Assembly (NCBI GenBank): GCA_038199985.1
Contig: JBBPYK010000091.1
Span: 1-64,000, forward strand
Length of the DNA stretch: 64,000 bases
Source of the DNA: Arthrobacter_J sp038199985
GTDB taxonomy: Bacteria; Actinomycetota; Actinomycetes; Actinomycetales; Micrococcaceae
Direction: 5' to 3'
Shown here: in pieces, positions 41,753-50,538 of the stretch
Numbering within the stretch: the first letter of the stretch is position 1
Layout of the letters: each line of letters begins with the position of its first letter
Notes under the pieces: generated by a model
Told to the model about the DNA's origin: nothing
What the model saw: the letters and a program-made list of their open reading frames with translations, nothing else
The model's database searches: none
Translations under genes and position numbers: made by a program

Positions 41753-42379
41753 AACCAAAGCCCCCCGAATGCAATCACTCTAGTCAGCGGCGACGAAGCG
41801 GCAGCTATGACCGATGAGGCCGTCGCGGCAGTAAAGAATGGTGAGGTTGCCCTTCAAACCCCGGAGAGTTCACTCGACGCGTCTGAAGCTAAGGTGAACA
41901 CCATCGAGACCAGCGAAGGCACTTTCACGATGGTGTCCGTGCCCGTCGTCGGCGCCTATAGCCTGACGAGCAACTTCTCTTTGTTCTTCGACAGCGCAGG
42001 TGACCTCGTCCAGTACGGGGAGACTCTCGTCAGCGAGAATGAGGCCGGAAACTTCAACGTGACCACCTATGCTGGTGGTGCGCTAACCAGCGACCAAGAC
42101 ACCGACCTGCCCTATATGTCTGATTCTGAATTGGTGGAAGACATGGTCAACACCCAATCGGAAGCGAGTGTTGGAATTCAGTCCGACAAAAATACCGGCG
42201 CCTGCCTCGCAACTGTGCTTGGTGTCACCGGTGTTGTTGGCGGCATCATCGCCTACGCCTGTGCGGGTGCTTGTGCAGCTGCAGCTGTTGGTGTCGGCGT
42301 CCCGTTTTGCGTCGGGTGCATTGCTGGATTCGCTGTGGTCGGTGGCGCCTCGATCACCGGCGTGGCAAACTGCTTCTAA
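41717..42379 (+). CDS. Bacteriocin-like protein with Cys-rich hydrophobic C-terminal domain
   Basis: A 220-residue frame with a TTG start behind a GGGAGGGG ribosome-like site. Residues 1-160 are acidic and soluble, with a two-strand segment TFTMVSVPVVGAYSLTSNFS. The last 58 residues are Gly/Ala/Val-rich with six Cys (163, 182, 186, 198, 201, 219), for example YACAGACAAAAVGVG and FCVGCIAGF. This resembles the layout of halocin C8-type precursors, where an N-terminal protective part precedes a Cys-rich peptide. No signal peptide is visible, so the 5' end may be lost or the start wrong. The assignment is by layout only. Confidence 0.55.
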   Translation: MGPLVGARGPNQNQSPPNAITLVSGDEAAAMTDEAVAAVKNGEVALQTPESSLDASEAKVNTIETSEGTFTMVSVPVVGAYSLTSNFSLFFDSAGDLVQYGETLVSENEAGNFNVTTYAGGALTSDQDTDLPYMSDSELVEDMVNTQSEASVGIQSDKNTGACLATVLGVTGVVGGIIAYACAGACAAAAVGVGVPFCVGCIAGFAVVGGASITGVANCF

Positions 42380-42388
42380 GGATTTAAC

Positions 42389-42601
42389 ATGAGTCATATA
42401 ACTAACCGTTTGTTCTTCGGCATATTCATCGCAATGGCGTTGGCAGCAGCTGCTCTCATCTTGTCAATCCCCCCGCTATTTAGCCTGCATGAACAGTACC
42501 GGTTATGGCTAACACTGGTTCTGGGTGGTCTGACGGTGGCGCTCGGAGTGGCTGTAGTTCTAATGCGGCCTTCAAATAGAAATCGTCACGTAGAAAAATA
42601 G
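42389..42601 (+). CDS. Two-helix membrane protein, possible immunity partner
   Basis: A 70-residue protein with helices at about 8-28 and 38-58 and a basic tail (MRPSNRNRHVEK). It begins nine bases after the Cys-rich gene and is surely co-transcribed. Small two-helix membrane proteins next to hydrophobic bacteriocins are often immunity or export helpers; that role is inferred from position. Confidence 0.6.
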   Translation: MSHITNRLFFGIFIAMALAAAALILSIPPLFSLHEQYRLWLTLVLGGLTVALGVAVVLMRPSNRNRHVEK

Positions 42602-42838
42602 GAAAATGAATATTGACGCCGAACAAGACTCAAGTATCTGTGTAAGTGGAAATGGCGAGAAGCTTACGCAAGCGCACAGCAAGTTGTGGAGTCGAAACCT
42701 GAACTTCCAGCGAATACTTTGAGTATATGAATCGAATGAATCCTTATGGGAAAGACTTTTCGGAGCCGGCGTCGGCTTGGGATAAGTGATCGTGCCTGCA
42801 GTGCCCCTTGTAGAGGCCACGAAGTATCGTGATTTTCC

Positions 42839-43387
42839 TTATGGCAGCGCGAGCACCAGTCCTAAGTCCACTATAATACCCTGACCGTTTAGTACGCGGG
42901 GTTGGGGTGCACCTAACAGGGCGGATAACGTCAGCCGAATGAGGGTGCCGTGCGCAACGACGATGATCCGTCGATCGGGGTAGGCCTGTAATATGCTGCG
43001 CAGGGCTTGAATGCCGCGTCCGGCTACGGCTTCTTCTGGCTCCGCCCTCACCAACTCTCCCATTCCTTCGAGATCGACCAGGCCTTCCTTCTTGAAATCC
43101 TTTGTCAGGCGCCCCTCGGCACCGCCGTAATCACGTTCACGTAGCCCATCAACTTCGAGAGTGGTGTCCATCCTCAGCTGTTGACCGATGATGCCAGCTG
43201 TCTCCACTGCCCGTTTCATCGGTGACGTGACCAACATGTTCCAATTGCCTTCTGATAACATCGCTGCGGCGTCGAGCGCTTGGGCCCGCCCTACATGATT
43301 AAGCGGAACGTCGGTTCGGCCCTGTAGACGGCCCGCTGCATTCCAGTCGGTTTGTCCGTGCCGCACCAGCACCAGCGCGGGGTTCAA
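42839..43387 (-). CDS. Histidine phosphatase (phosphoglycerate-mutase-like)
   Basis: A 182-residue enzyme of the RHG superfamily. The catalytic LVRHGQTDWNAAGRLQGRTD is at the N-terminus, the acid is in GLRERDYGGAEG, and the second His is in VVAHGTLIR. It removes phosphate from a small ester. It overlaps the ABC ATPase gene by four bases as the last gene of the phosphoester-uptake-like unit, which suggests the phosphatase acts on imported compounds. Confidence 0.88.
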   Translation of the reverse strand: MNPALVLVRHGQTDWNAAGRLQGRTDVPLNHVGRAQALDAAAMLSEGNWNMLVTSPMKRAVETAGIIGQQLRMDTTLEVDGLRERDYGGAEGRLTKDFKKEGLVDLEGMGELVRAEPEEAVAGRGIQALRSILQAYPDRRIIVVAHGTLIRLTLSALLGAPQPRVLNGQGIIVDLGLVLALP

Positions 43388-44493
43388 AGGCGCACTGCCA
43401 TTTCCGACGACTCAGGAGCACCAGCCGGTTGATGAGGTGCGGCGAACACGTGCGCCCGTTGAATACTGGGTTCGACCACATCGCCTACTGCGGGTGTCCA
43501 TGTGCTGACATGGGCGCGCAACGCCGTGCCGTGCCAATCCACTGAGACGTCGAAACCGTGTAGACCGTAGAGTGATGAGGTGACAACTGCGCCGCGGTTC
43601 GACGAGGCTGCCAGCCGTTCGAGCTGGACGTCCCTGGGCATGACGGCCGCCACCGAGCGTCCACCGGCGGGCAGGGGTTCCGCAGTACGCAAATTAGCCT
43701 TTGGCACGGTGTAGTCCATACCATCGACTATCAATCCTCGGTCGCAGAGTTGCGCCTCGAATAGGGTGGCATCCGAAACAAAGGCTGCAACAAACGCTGT
43801 GGCTGGGGCTGTCAGCAGCTCCGCGGGGGTGCCAATTTGCTCCACTCGGCCGTCGTTCAGGACCACCACCCGGTCTGCCAGTGCCAGCGCTTCGGTGCGG
43901 TCGTGGGTCACGTGGATTGCGGTGAGCCCTTTATCGCGAGTCAGCGCCTTGAGCTCCAGCCGAAGTCTGGCGCGGAGCGGCTCATCTAGGGAGGAGAGCG
44001 CTTCGTCGAGAAGAAGCGCTGCCGGTGACGACACAATGGCTCGGGCCAAGGCCACCCGTTGACGCTGCCCACCGGACATCAAGGACGGGCCGCGATTCTC
44101 CATACCAGCGAGCCCTACCTGTTCAAGTACCGTCTGAACCCGGTCTGCTACCTCGCCGCGGGGTATCCGTGCACGCTTCAACGGGTAGCCGACATTGCGG
44201 GCTACAGTCCAGTGTGGCCATATCGCGTGCGTTTGGAATACCATTCCGAGGCGTCGTTTTTCAGGGGGTATCCAGGCGCCGCCGCCTACTACAGTTTGGG
44301 CATCGATGCGCAGGTTTCCTTCCTGTGGGTGGAGGAATCCCGCGATGCACCGCAGTAGCGTTGTCTTTCCTGACCCGGACGGGCCAAGTAGGGCGATGAA
44401 TTCGCCGTCGTTGGCTGTGAAATTGATGTCGTCGAGACCAACGTGTCCGTTGGCATATACGTGCCGCAGGTTGGATATGTCGATGGTTGCCAT
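43384..44493 (-). CDS. ABC transporter ATPase, FbpC/AfuC type
   Basis: A 369-residue ATPase. Walker A is GPSGSGKTTLL, the signature is SGGQRQRVALARAIV, Walker B is ALLLDEALSSLDEP, and the switch His follows in IHVTHDRTEALALADR. A TOBE-like C-terminal domain follows (about 235-355). It powers the importer with the permease gene upstream (1-bp overlap). The family covers Fe(III), but also sugar-phosphate and aminoethylphosphonate importers. Confidence 0.92.
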   Translation of the reverse strand: MATIDISNLRHVYANGHVGLDDINFTANDGEFIALLGPSGSGKTTLLRCIAGFLHPQEGNLRIDAQTVVGGGAWIPPEKRRLGMVFQTHAIWPHWTVARNVGYPLKRARIPRGEVADRVQTVLEQVGLAGMENRGPSLMSGGQRQRVALARAIVSSPAALLLDEALSSLDEPLRARLRLELKALTRDKGLTAIHVTHDRTEALALADRVVVLNDGRVEQIGTPAELLTAPATAFVAAFVSDATLFEAQLCDRGLIVDGMDYTVPKANLRTAEPLPAGGRSVAAVMPRDVQLERLAASSNRGAVVTSSLYGLHGFDVSVDWHGTALRAHVSTWTPAVGDVVEPSIQRAHVFAAPHQPAGAPESSEMAVRL

Positions 44494-46172
44494 TACTGTT
44501 TCTTCTTTCCTGATGCGTTCTGTGTCAGGGCGCCAGCAATACCGGCGGTGAGCGAAAGTCCTAAGATGCCAACGAGTGCAACGACGAGGGCCAGTGCCGA
44601 TGCCGCGTTGTAGTCCCCTGCCTGCTGGAGGCTGTAAATGACCACGCCCAGAGTCTGACTGCCAGGCGCCACGAGCAGAATGGAAATAGTGAGTTCACGA
44701 ACGGCAGTCAACAGCACGACTACCGCTCCGGTCACTGCCGCGGGGGCTGCCAACCGGACTGCCACATCTCGTAGGGCTTGGAACGGTGTGGCCCCAGAGA
44801 CGCGCGCAGCTTCTTCCAGCGACACCGGGATGGACTGCAACGGCGCCCGCACCGCTTGAACCACGAGAGCAAGGAACGCCATCACATAGGCGCCGAGGAT
44901 TACCCACGGCGTGTTGAAGATCCCGAGGGCGGGTGCAATGAGCAGCCACGCTACCGCTATGACCAACCCCGGCAGAGCCTGCGGAAGAATTGCAGTCACA
45001 TCTAGCGCTCCGTTGGAGCGGTGTTTGGTCCTGGTCAGCAGCGCCGCTACGGCAAGTCCCAGTACACCGCACATCACCGCCGCGCCGACGCTCAGCATAA
45101 GCGAGTTGGTCACTCCGGACACAGCCCCACTGGAGGTGACAGCGTCTACGATGTTGTCCAAGGTGATGTTGTCCAGCGTGAATGGCACTCCCGGAGCTGG
45201 CAGCACGGCCTGCGCTGCGAGCGCCATCAATGGAAGAACGCATACCGTGGAGGCGATGATCCAGAGCCCGCCGCTGAGCAGGTACCGTGAACGCCCTAGG
45301 TCCAGAGGCAGACTGGCTGCGGTCGCGGACTCAAGCTCGGCGCCGGAGGGAAGCTTACGTTGGAGAAGAACGGTGACCAATGCCAAAAGGAGCAGGACCA
45401 CACCGATTGCCGCGACTGCTGGCAGGGGGTTGGTGGTTGATCCTGAAGCTAGGTACCGGTACACCAGCGTGGTCAGGGTTGTGTAGCGTTCCGGCAGGCC
45501 GATCAGGGCTGGAATCCCGAAATCGGACATGGAAGCGATGAAGGTGAGGATAAAGGCCGCGAGTAGGCCCGGGCGCATAAGTGGGATAGTGACGTCGATC
45601 AGGGTGCGGGCCTTTGAGGCGCCACTGATTCTGGCGGCCTCTTCGAGGCTGCCGGGCACACGGCGCAGTGCGGCCGCAATGACCAGATACGCCATCGGGT
45701 AGGAATGGATGGTCAGAAGCAGTACTACGCCCCATCCACCGAAGATGCTGACCGTGGGCTGGGTACCGCCAGTCACGGAGCTCAGCACCGTACTGACGGG
45801 CCCATTAGGTCCCAGCAGTGCCATCCAGGCCATGGCCCCTATAAAGGGCGGTATAAGGAACGGAAGGAGGAAGACCCAGCGCAGGATGGCGCGGCTAGGA
45901 AGGTCGGTTCGGTCCAGCACGATCGCAAGGATGGCGCCTATTAACGTGGAGAGTAGTGCTGCGCCTCCGGAGGACATGATGCTGTTGATTCCCGCGTCAA
46001 GCACATCAGGTTCCATCAATACGGCAAGGTTTTCGCGGCGGACGCCCATGAACACCACCGTTGCGAGGGGGAGCAGGACCAACATACCGAGTGCGATCCA
46101 GACCGCGGCCCTAAGCCAACCGAGGCCATCCGGAACACGGGCAGATGGCGAAGACCTCACGGGCTTCGCCAT
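44493..46172 (-). CDS. ABC transporter permease, two fused domains (FbpB/AfuB type)
   Basis: About 559 residues with 12 helices in two repeats. Each repeat carries the EAA loop that contacts the ATPase: RVPGSLEEAARISGAS in the first half, SIPVSLEEAARVSGAT in the second. I start at MAKPVRSSPS, just after the binding-protein stop; an in-frame ATG at 46208 would overlap that gene. Neither has a strong ribosome site. Confidence 0.9.
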   Translation of the reverse strand: MAKPVRSSPSARVPDGLGWLRAAVWIALGMLVLLPLATVVFMGVRRENLAVLMEPDVLDAGINSIMSSGGAALLSTLIGAILAIVLDRTDLPSRAILRWVFLLPFLIPPFIGAMAWMALLGPNGPVSTVLSSVTGGTQPTVSIFGGWGVVLLLTIHSYPMAYLVIAAALRRVPGSLEEAARISGASKARTLIDVTIPLMRPGLLAAFILTFIASMSDFGIPALIGLPERYTTLTTLVYRYLASGSTTNPLPAVAAIGVVLLLLALVTVLLQRKLPSGAELESATAASLPLDLGRSRYLLSGGLWIIASTVCVLPLMALAAQAVLPAPGVPFTLDNITLDNIVDAVTSSGAVSGVTNSLMLSVGAAVMCGVLGLAVAALLTRTKHRSNGALDVTAILPQALPGLVIAVAWLLIAPALGIFNTPWVILGAYVMAFLALVVQAVRAPLQSIPVSLEEAARVSGATPFQALRDVAVRLAAPAAVTGAVVVLLTAVRELTISILLVAPGSQTLGVVIYSLQQAGDYNAASALALVVALVGILGLSLTAGIAGALTQNASGKKKQ

Positions 46173-46191
46173 CTGCTGGCCAGTAGTTTCT

Positions 46192-47256
46192 TTAGTCGAG
46201 GAGGTCATTGAACTTTTCGATGGCGGCATCCTTGGTAGACGCGATTAGTTCGAGATCCGGGTTGATTAGTTCAATGTCGGCCAGTTGAGGTGCACCTTCG
46301 GGCACTCCGGCGTCGTCTCTAACTGGAACGTAGGACTGGTTGACGGCGATCTTCTGGCCCTCCTGGGAGATGAGGAAGTCGATAAAGCTGTTGGCTGCCT
46401 CGGGGTTCTGGGAGTCGGCGAAGATTCCAGCGGGTTGGGACACATATGGCACTCCGTCTGTTGGATAGTTCAGCTTGAGTGGGGAGCCGGCTTCAGCCAG
46501 TTCGCGGGCCACGTAGTCCACCACGATGCCGATCTCAGCCGTTCCTGAGGCCACTGCCTGCCCTACCGGGCCGTTGCTCTCCAGCACCGTCGGCTCGTTG
46601 TCGACCAACGCCTTGAGCCAGTCTTCGCCCAGTTCCTCCTCTTCGAGCCAAACCGCCGTGTTGAAAGCTGCCGCTCCCGATACTTCGGGGTTAGGCATGG
46701 CGATCTGGTTCTTGTATTCCGAATCGGTGAGGGCGGCCCAACTCGTCGGCGCGTCCTGGATCAGGTTGGTGTTGTATGCGATGACGGTCGGGATAATACG
46801 GGTGCCGACGTAGTAGCCCTCCGCGTCAACTACATTTTCGTTGACGTCCACGGCGTTTTCGATGTCCAATACCTGAAGATCACCTTCGGCCGCGTAATTT
46901 TCGAACGTTGGTACGTCCGCAGCGAGCAGAATGTCTGCCTGAATTCCGCCGCTCTTTTTCTCCGTTGCCACGCGGGTCGTCAGCTCGCCGGTCCCCGCCC
47001 GGAAAACCTCGACTTCGACATCCGGTTGGATCTCGTTGTATGCAGTGATGATCTCGTCGATCTTGGCCTGGGGCTCCGACGTATAGACGGTCACGGTTCC
47101 GGAGAGACCCGAATCGGCGGTCTGCCCTGTTGAAGTTGGCTCCGCGCTGCCAGTCTCCGATCCGCAAGCGGTAAGAAGCGCCAATGGCACCAGAATGAGG
47201 GCAAGAGCCTTGGCCTGGTTCCTCTTGTTAAAGGGCTTATTGGTGAGGTGTCGCAT
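46192..47256 (-). CDS. ABC transporter substrate-binding lipoprotein (FbpA/AfuA type)
   Basis: A 354-residue extracellular binding protein. The start MRHLTNKPF has an AAGGAGAGA ribosome site; the longer open frame upstream is the shadow of the metallophosphatase gene. The lipobox is LLTACGSE. The mature protein begins with GTVTVYTSEPQAKIDEIITAY, typical of cluster D/Fbp-type binding proteins. The Tyr pair that holds ferric iron in FbpA is not evident (NQSYVPVRDD is present near the end), so an organic anion is a reasonable alternative to iron. Confidence 0.9.
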   Translation of the reverse strand: MRHLTNKPFNKRNQAKALALILVPLALLTACGSETGSAEPTSTGQTADSGLSGTVTVYTSEPQAKIDEIITAYNEIQPDVEVEVFRAGTGELTTRVATEKKSGGIQADILLAADVPTFENYAAEGDLQVLDIENAVDVNENVVDAEGYYVGTRIIPTVIAYNTNLIQDAPTSWAALTDSEYKNQIAMPNPEVSGAAAFNTAVWLEEEELGEDWLKALVDNEPTVLESNGPVGQAVASGTAEIGIVVDYVARELAEAGSPLKLNYPTDGVPYVSQPAGIFADSQNPEAANSFIDFLISQEGQKIAVNQSYVPVRDDAGVPEGAPQLADIELINPDLELIASTKDAAIEKFNDLLD

Positions 47257-48097
47257 GATTCTCTCCTTGGATAGTTTCCAGGCTGAGTGCTCGCCTAGGT
47301 GTGGGTGTGGAGGTGAAAACAGGGGTACCGGCCGAAACAGGTACAGGCGTAACGCTGAAACTTGTGGGACCAAGTTCGATGACGGACAGCCAGATCGAAT
47401 CAACGGCTTGAATGGCGGGGGCAGGGGCAAACAGGTTCTGGTTGTATGCCACCGCTGGGCTGACCCAGACCGGCACTGATCCAAGCAGCCCGGAGGCTGC
47501 ATGGTGGTAGTGGCCGCTGAGGACTGCGCGTATGTCGGTTCCCTCAATGACCTCCGCCAAACGGTCAGCGTGAGCGAGGCCGCGGCCCGCGAGCTGAGGA
47601 AGTACCGACTCAATAGGTGGATGGTGTAACGCAAGGATGGTGCCCGCGTCGCTGCGAAGCGCCAGTTGGCCGCGGAGCCAGTCCAGCTGCACTTCGGAGA
47701 GTGCACCGTCCGGATGGCCCGGATTATCCGAGTCCATCGCAATCACTCGCAGTCCATTCAGCTGATGTACCGTGTCGCCAGGGGTTGGTCCGGTTGCTGT
47801 GCGTTCCCGGTTGAAAAGGGTCGGAACCGTGTCCGGAAGGTCGTGGTTCCCTGGCAACACAATCACCGGGCAGCCAAGCTGCTGCGATGCGCCTTCGAAC
47901 AGGCGTGCAGCTTGCTGGTAGATGCTGCTCTTCGAATCTGCAATGTCTCCAGTGATGACCAGGGCATCCGGGGCGAAGTGAGCTGCTGCGCTCAGGGCAG
48001 ACACGGTCCGCTGCCAAGTGTTTAATTTTCCGAACAGTAGCTCTGACTCTGAACGTAGATGTGTATCGGTCAGCTGGACAATGGTAAAGCAGCTCAC
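47237..48097 (-). CDS. Metallophosphoesterase, CpdA-like
   Basis: A 286-residue enzyme with all metal-binding blocks: QLTDTHL, ITGDIADS, LPGNHDLP, LHHPP and SGHYHH. Such enzymes cleave phosphodiesters or monoesters using two metal ions. No signal peptide is visible, so it acts in the cytoplasm. It overlaps both neighbours (20 bp with the binding-protein gene, 4 bp with the tyrosine-type phosphatase), which ties it tightly to the importer. Confidence 0.9.
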   Translation of the reverse strand: MSCFTIVQLTDTHLRSESELLFGKLNTWQRTVSALSAAAHFAPDALVITGDIADSKSSIYQQAARLFEGASQQLGCPVIVLPGNHDLPDTVPTLFNRERTATGPTPGDTVHQLNGLRVIAMDSDNPGHPDGALSEVQLDWLRGQLALRSDAGTILALHHPPIESVLPQLAGRGLAHADRLAEVIEGTDIRAVLSGHYHHAASGLLGSVPVWVSPAVAYNQNLFAPAPAIQAVDSIWLSVIELGPTSFSVTPVPVSAGTPVFTSTPTPRRALSLETIQGENHATPHQ

Positions 48098-48864
48098 GGT
48101 TTTGGCTTCAGTGGAAAAAGAAGTGATGCTGCCGCGTCCAATTTGGATGCTGAAACGCCATGTGCGAGCAGGTAAGTCCTAGCGCCTCCACACTCGGTGT
48201 CCAACCAATCCAAGACCGCCTCAATGGCTTCGGGGGGACTCTCTAAATGCAGGTGAAGGGCGATTTCCAGAACCGACGGATCGGCGACGGTTCGTCGAAG
48301 AAGTTGGATGGTTTGCTGCCTGTAGGTGGTAGAGAACGTCCCTCCACTCAAGCTGTAATCGGTGATGATGCTGCGTCTGTCAGCACCGACTGCTGCCAGG
48401 AAGCAGGCAATGACCACTCCGGTGCGGTCCTTCCCCGCAGTGCAATGCACAAGAACGCCGTCGTGCAGATGAGTAACGATGGTGTTGACCGCGCTGGCTA
48501 GGGCCGGAGCACACTTTGTGAAGAGATGACGGTAAACCTGCTGCAGTGGAACGGTCGTTGGGATGTCGCCACCATAGATAGGCCGGCTGAGCAGCCGGGT
48601 GCCGTTGATAGGCACATCCGGTGCCGCAGTGGCTTCGGAGGGCTCCCTTAGATCGATGACCGTCCCGATGTGCAAACTCTCCAGATCGTTCCCGTCCGCA
48701 CTAGACCTGTGAAGGGCGCCCGCTCGGAAAAGGAAACCCTCCGCGCAGCCCGCCCCCGCTGAGACATCACGCAGGTTGAGTACGCCGTACCGAGGATCTT
48801 TATCACGAGCCGCGATAAGTTGAGCTCGAAACATCGTCAGATCACTCAAAACTGCTCCAACCAT
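48094..48864 (-). CDS. Tyrosine/serine-type protein phosphatase family enzyme
   Basis: A 256-residue dual-specificity-like phosphatase. The P-loop is HCTAGKDRTG within GVLVHCTAGKDRTGVVIACF, and the N-terminal part has NLRDVSAGAG and VIDLREPSEA, as in PtpB/Y_phosphatase3 enzymes. Such enzymes also act on inositol or lipid phosphates. It is the first gene after the presumed promoter at 48865-49011, with two palindromes directly in front. Confidence 0.88.
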   Translation of the reverse strand: MVGAVLSDLTMFRAQLIAARDKDPRYGVLNLRDVSAGAGCAEGFLFRAGALHRSSADGNDLESLHIGTVIDLREPSEATAAPDVPINGTRLLSRPIYGGDIPTTVPLQQVYRHLFTKCAPALASAVNTIVTHLHDGVLVHCTAGKDRTGVVIACFLAAVGADRRSIITDYSLSGGTFSTTYRQQTIQLLRRTVADPSVLEIALHLHLESPPEAIEAVLDWLDTECGGARTYLLAHGVSASKLDAAASLLFPLKPKP

Positions 48865-48877
48865 CGTCTGTTACCTG

Positions 48878-48916
48878 ATTTCACCAGTGATGAAATGTTG
48901 TTACATACCGATGTAA
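48878..48916. promoter_or_regulatory. Two adjacent palindromes, candidate RpiR operators
   Basis: ATTTCA, seven bases, TGAAAT (48878-48896), and then TTACAT, four bases, ATGTAA (48901-48916). They lie 14-52 bp upstream of the phosphatase start and downstream of the RpiR gene. RpiR-family operators are often A/T-rich dyads of this size. Confidence 0.5.
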
Positions 48917-49011
48917 ACGTGAGGAGTTGGCCAAAGGGTGAACGGAACTCAACCGACGTGCGACAGCGAGGACAACACTTCCTCACCTGCGTCCACGCTG
49001 TATGAATCCGG

Positions 49012-49902
49012 TTAGGCGTCGTCCTCGATATCTGGTTGGTCGCTGAGAACGCCGTTCAGGAGGGACGACAAGGCTTCGGATGGTCCGAAGCTAGGCTCGC
49101 CTGCAGCTTCCTGAACGCTGAGATTGAGGGCGTTCAAAAGTAATCCGTGGGTAACACGACTTGAAAGTACCTCCGTCTCCAGCGAGGCCGTTCCGGTAAG
49201 CAAAATAACGTCCGCAATACGGGTGATCGGCGACAGCGGCGTGCTTGTGACCGCAATGATCGATGCGTTGGCCTCGCGTGCAGCCTCAGCTGCGCGCAGT
49301 GTGTAAGTGTTCGCGCCGGAAAAACTCACCGCAACGCATACATCCTCGGGGCAGAGCAACCTGGCTGAGAACAGCTGGGTGAGGGCATCTGCCGGGGCAG
49401 TAGCGTTTCGTCCACTCATGGTGAGTCGAAGCGCAGCATCCTGGGCCGGGATAGATGAGCCTCCGGTACCGAGCAACAGGACTTTCCCAGCTGACGCAAT
49501 CGCTTCCACCGCTCGAGAAAACGCATCGCGATTTAGGAGTGCCAAAGTGGAATTAATCTCGGATCGGGCCGCTTCAAACACCCTGTCCACCAGGTCGTGA
49601 CTGGGCGGGCTGGCGGGCGAATTTTCAGCAATGCGGGCTAGGTCCGAGCGCAACTGATGAAATCCCGTGAAACCGAGCCGCTGGCAGGCACGGACTACAG
49701 TGGCCGTAGAAGTCCGAGCTCTCTCCGCTACCCCGGCGGTTGACCATCCGATAACCTCACCGGGACTCTCAAGGAAGACCTGAACCACGCGCCGCTCACT
49801 TGGCACCATCCCCGAACTTGCGCTGCGCAGATGCGCCAAGAGGCGGGCAGCGGGCGGGCGGTCACTTCCACGGGCTTGTGTCATGGATTTCATGATAGCC
49901 AT
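49012..49902 (-). CDS. RpiR-family regulator with SIS domain
   Basis: A 296-residue regulator. The HTH part shows GWSTAGVAERARTSTATVVRACQRLGFTGF and the SIS phosphosugar-binding part shows VLLLGTGGSSIPAQDAALRL and VAVSFSGANTYTLRAAEAA. Family members respond to sugar phosphates. It lies 147 bp upstream of the transporter-phosphatase unit on the same strand and is the obvious candidate controller. Three in-frame ATGs exist within seven codons; the exact start is open. Confidence 0.9.
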   Translation of the reverse strand: MAIMKSMTQARGSDRPPAARLLAHLRSASSGMVPSERRVVQVFLESPGEVIGWSTAGVAERARTSTATVVRACQRLGFTGFHQLRSDLARIAENSPASPPSHDLVDRVFEAARSEINSTLALLNRDAFSRAVEAIASAGKVLLLGTGGSSIPAQDAALRLTMSGRNATAPADALTQLFSARLLCPEDVCVAVSFSGANTYTLRAAEAAREANASIIAVTSTPLSPITRIADVILLTGTASLETEVLSSRVTHGLLLNALNLSVQEAAGEPSFGPSEALSSLLNGVLSDQPDIEDDA

Positions 49903-50034
49903 CCCCGTCTCGGTTCCTCTGTCCGATTGGTTCGATCCACAGGGCGTCAGAACCGACTGTCTATCGACGCTTTGTCATTGTCATTTTCAGAAGTCGGCTG
50001 CACTGTCATGCAATTTGATCCATAGAGCTCTGCA

Positions 50035-50442
50035 TTGTCCGTACTTCTCATGAACGGAGACGCCCCGTACATCTCAGAGCCCGGAATACTCTCCACGTCA
50101 GAACCGGCGTGGGAGGTAGCCCGCCAGCGGAGTGCTGTCATCAGCGCCTTGGCAGTGGAGGGAACGGTTACGGGGCCAGCTGCTGATGAAGCTGGAACGA
50201 AACTGGGAATCTCCCGCCGACACGTGTATAAGCTGCTCAAACGCTACCGACAAGGCACGGGATTGGCGACGGATCTGGCTCCGGGTCGTTCCGGTGGTGG
50301 CCGCGGAAGCACGCGGCTACCCAATCCTTCCTGGACGCAGCGCCAGCACAGGCCAGAACGAAACCCACCAAGCCAGCACTACTACCGAGGGCTGACGTTT
50401 AGCGCAACAGCCGTTCAAGCTCGTGATTTAGCGGTGAGCTGA
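50035..50442 (+). pseudogene. Remnant of a Mu/Tn552-type transposase
   Basis: The frame resembles the N-terminal DNA-binding part of TniA/Tn552-like integrases: AWEVARQRSAVISALAVEG, then LGISRRHVYKLLKRYRQGTG, then GRSGGGRGSTRLP. After RLP the reading frame is lost, and the DDE catalytic domain is missing. Only the first quarter of a roughly 600-700-residue protein survives. No terminal repeats were identified. Confidence 0.65.
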
Positions 50443-50518
50443 CAGCAACTCAAGGGACGTTCGGGGATCGACGCCACTTCATTGGATCGATAGAGATTGT
50501 CTTGCGACGCATGATATA

Positions 50519-50538
50519 TTTTCGTACATGGTACAAAA
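50519..50538. promoter_or_regulatory. Dyad over the padR start codon
   Basis: TTTT, C, GTAC, then the ATG start, then GTAC, A, AAA: a near-perfect dyad centred on the start codon. A TATATT -10-like box at 50515-50520 lies seven bases before ATG and no ribosome site is present, so the transcript is probably leaderless and self-repressed here. Confidence 0.5.

Noticed and set aside
46230..47742. Long N-terminal extension of the binding protein
   Set aside because: The extension is the metallophosphatase gene read in another frame; the lipoprotein start at 47256 has its own ribosome site.
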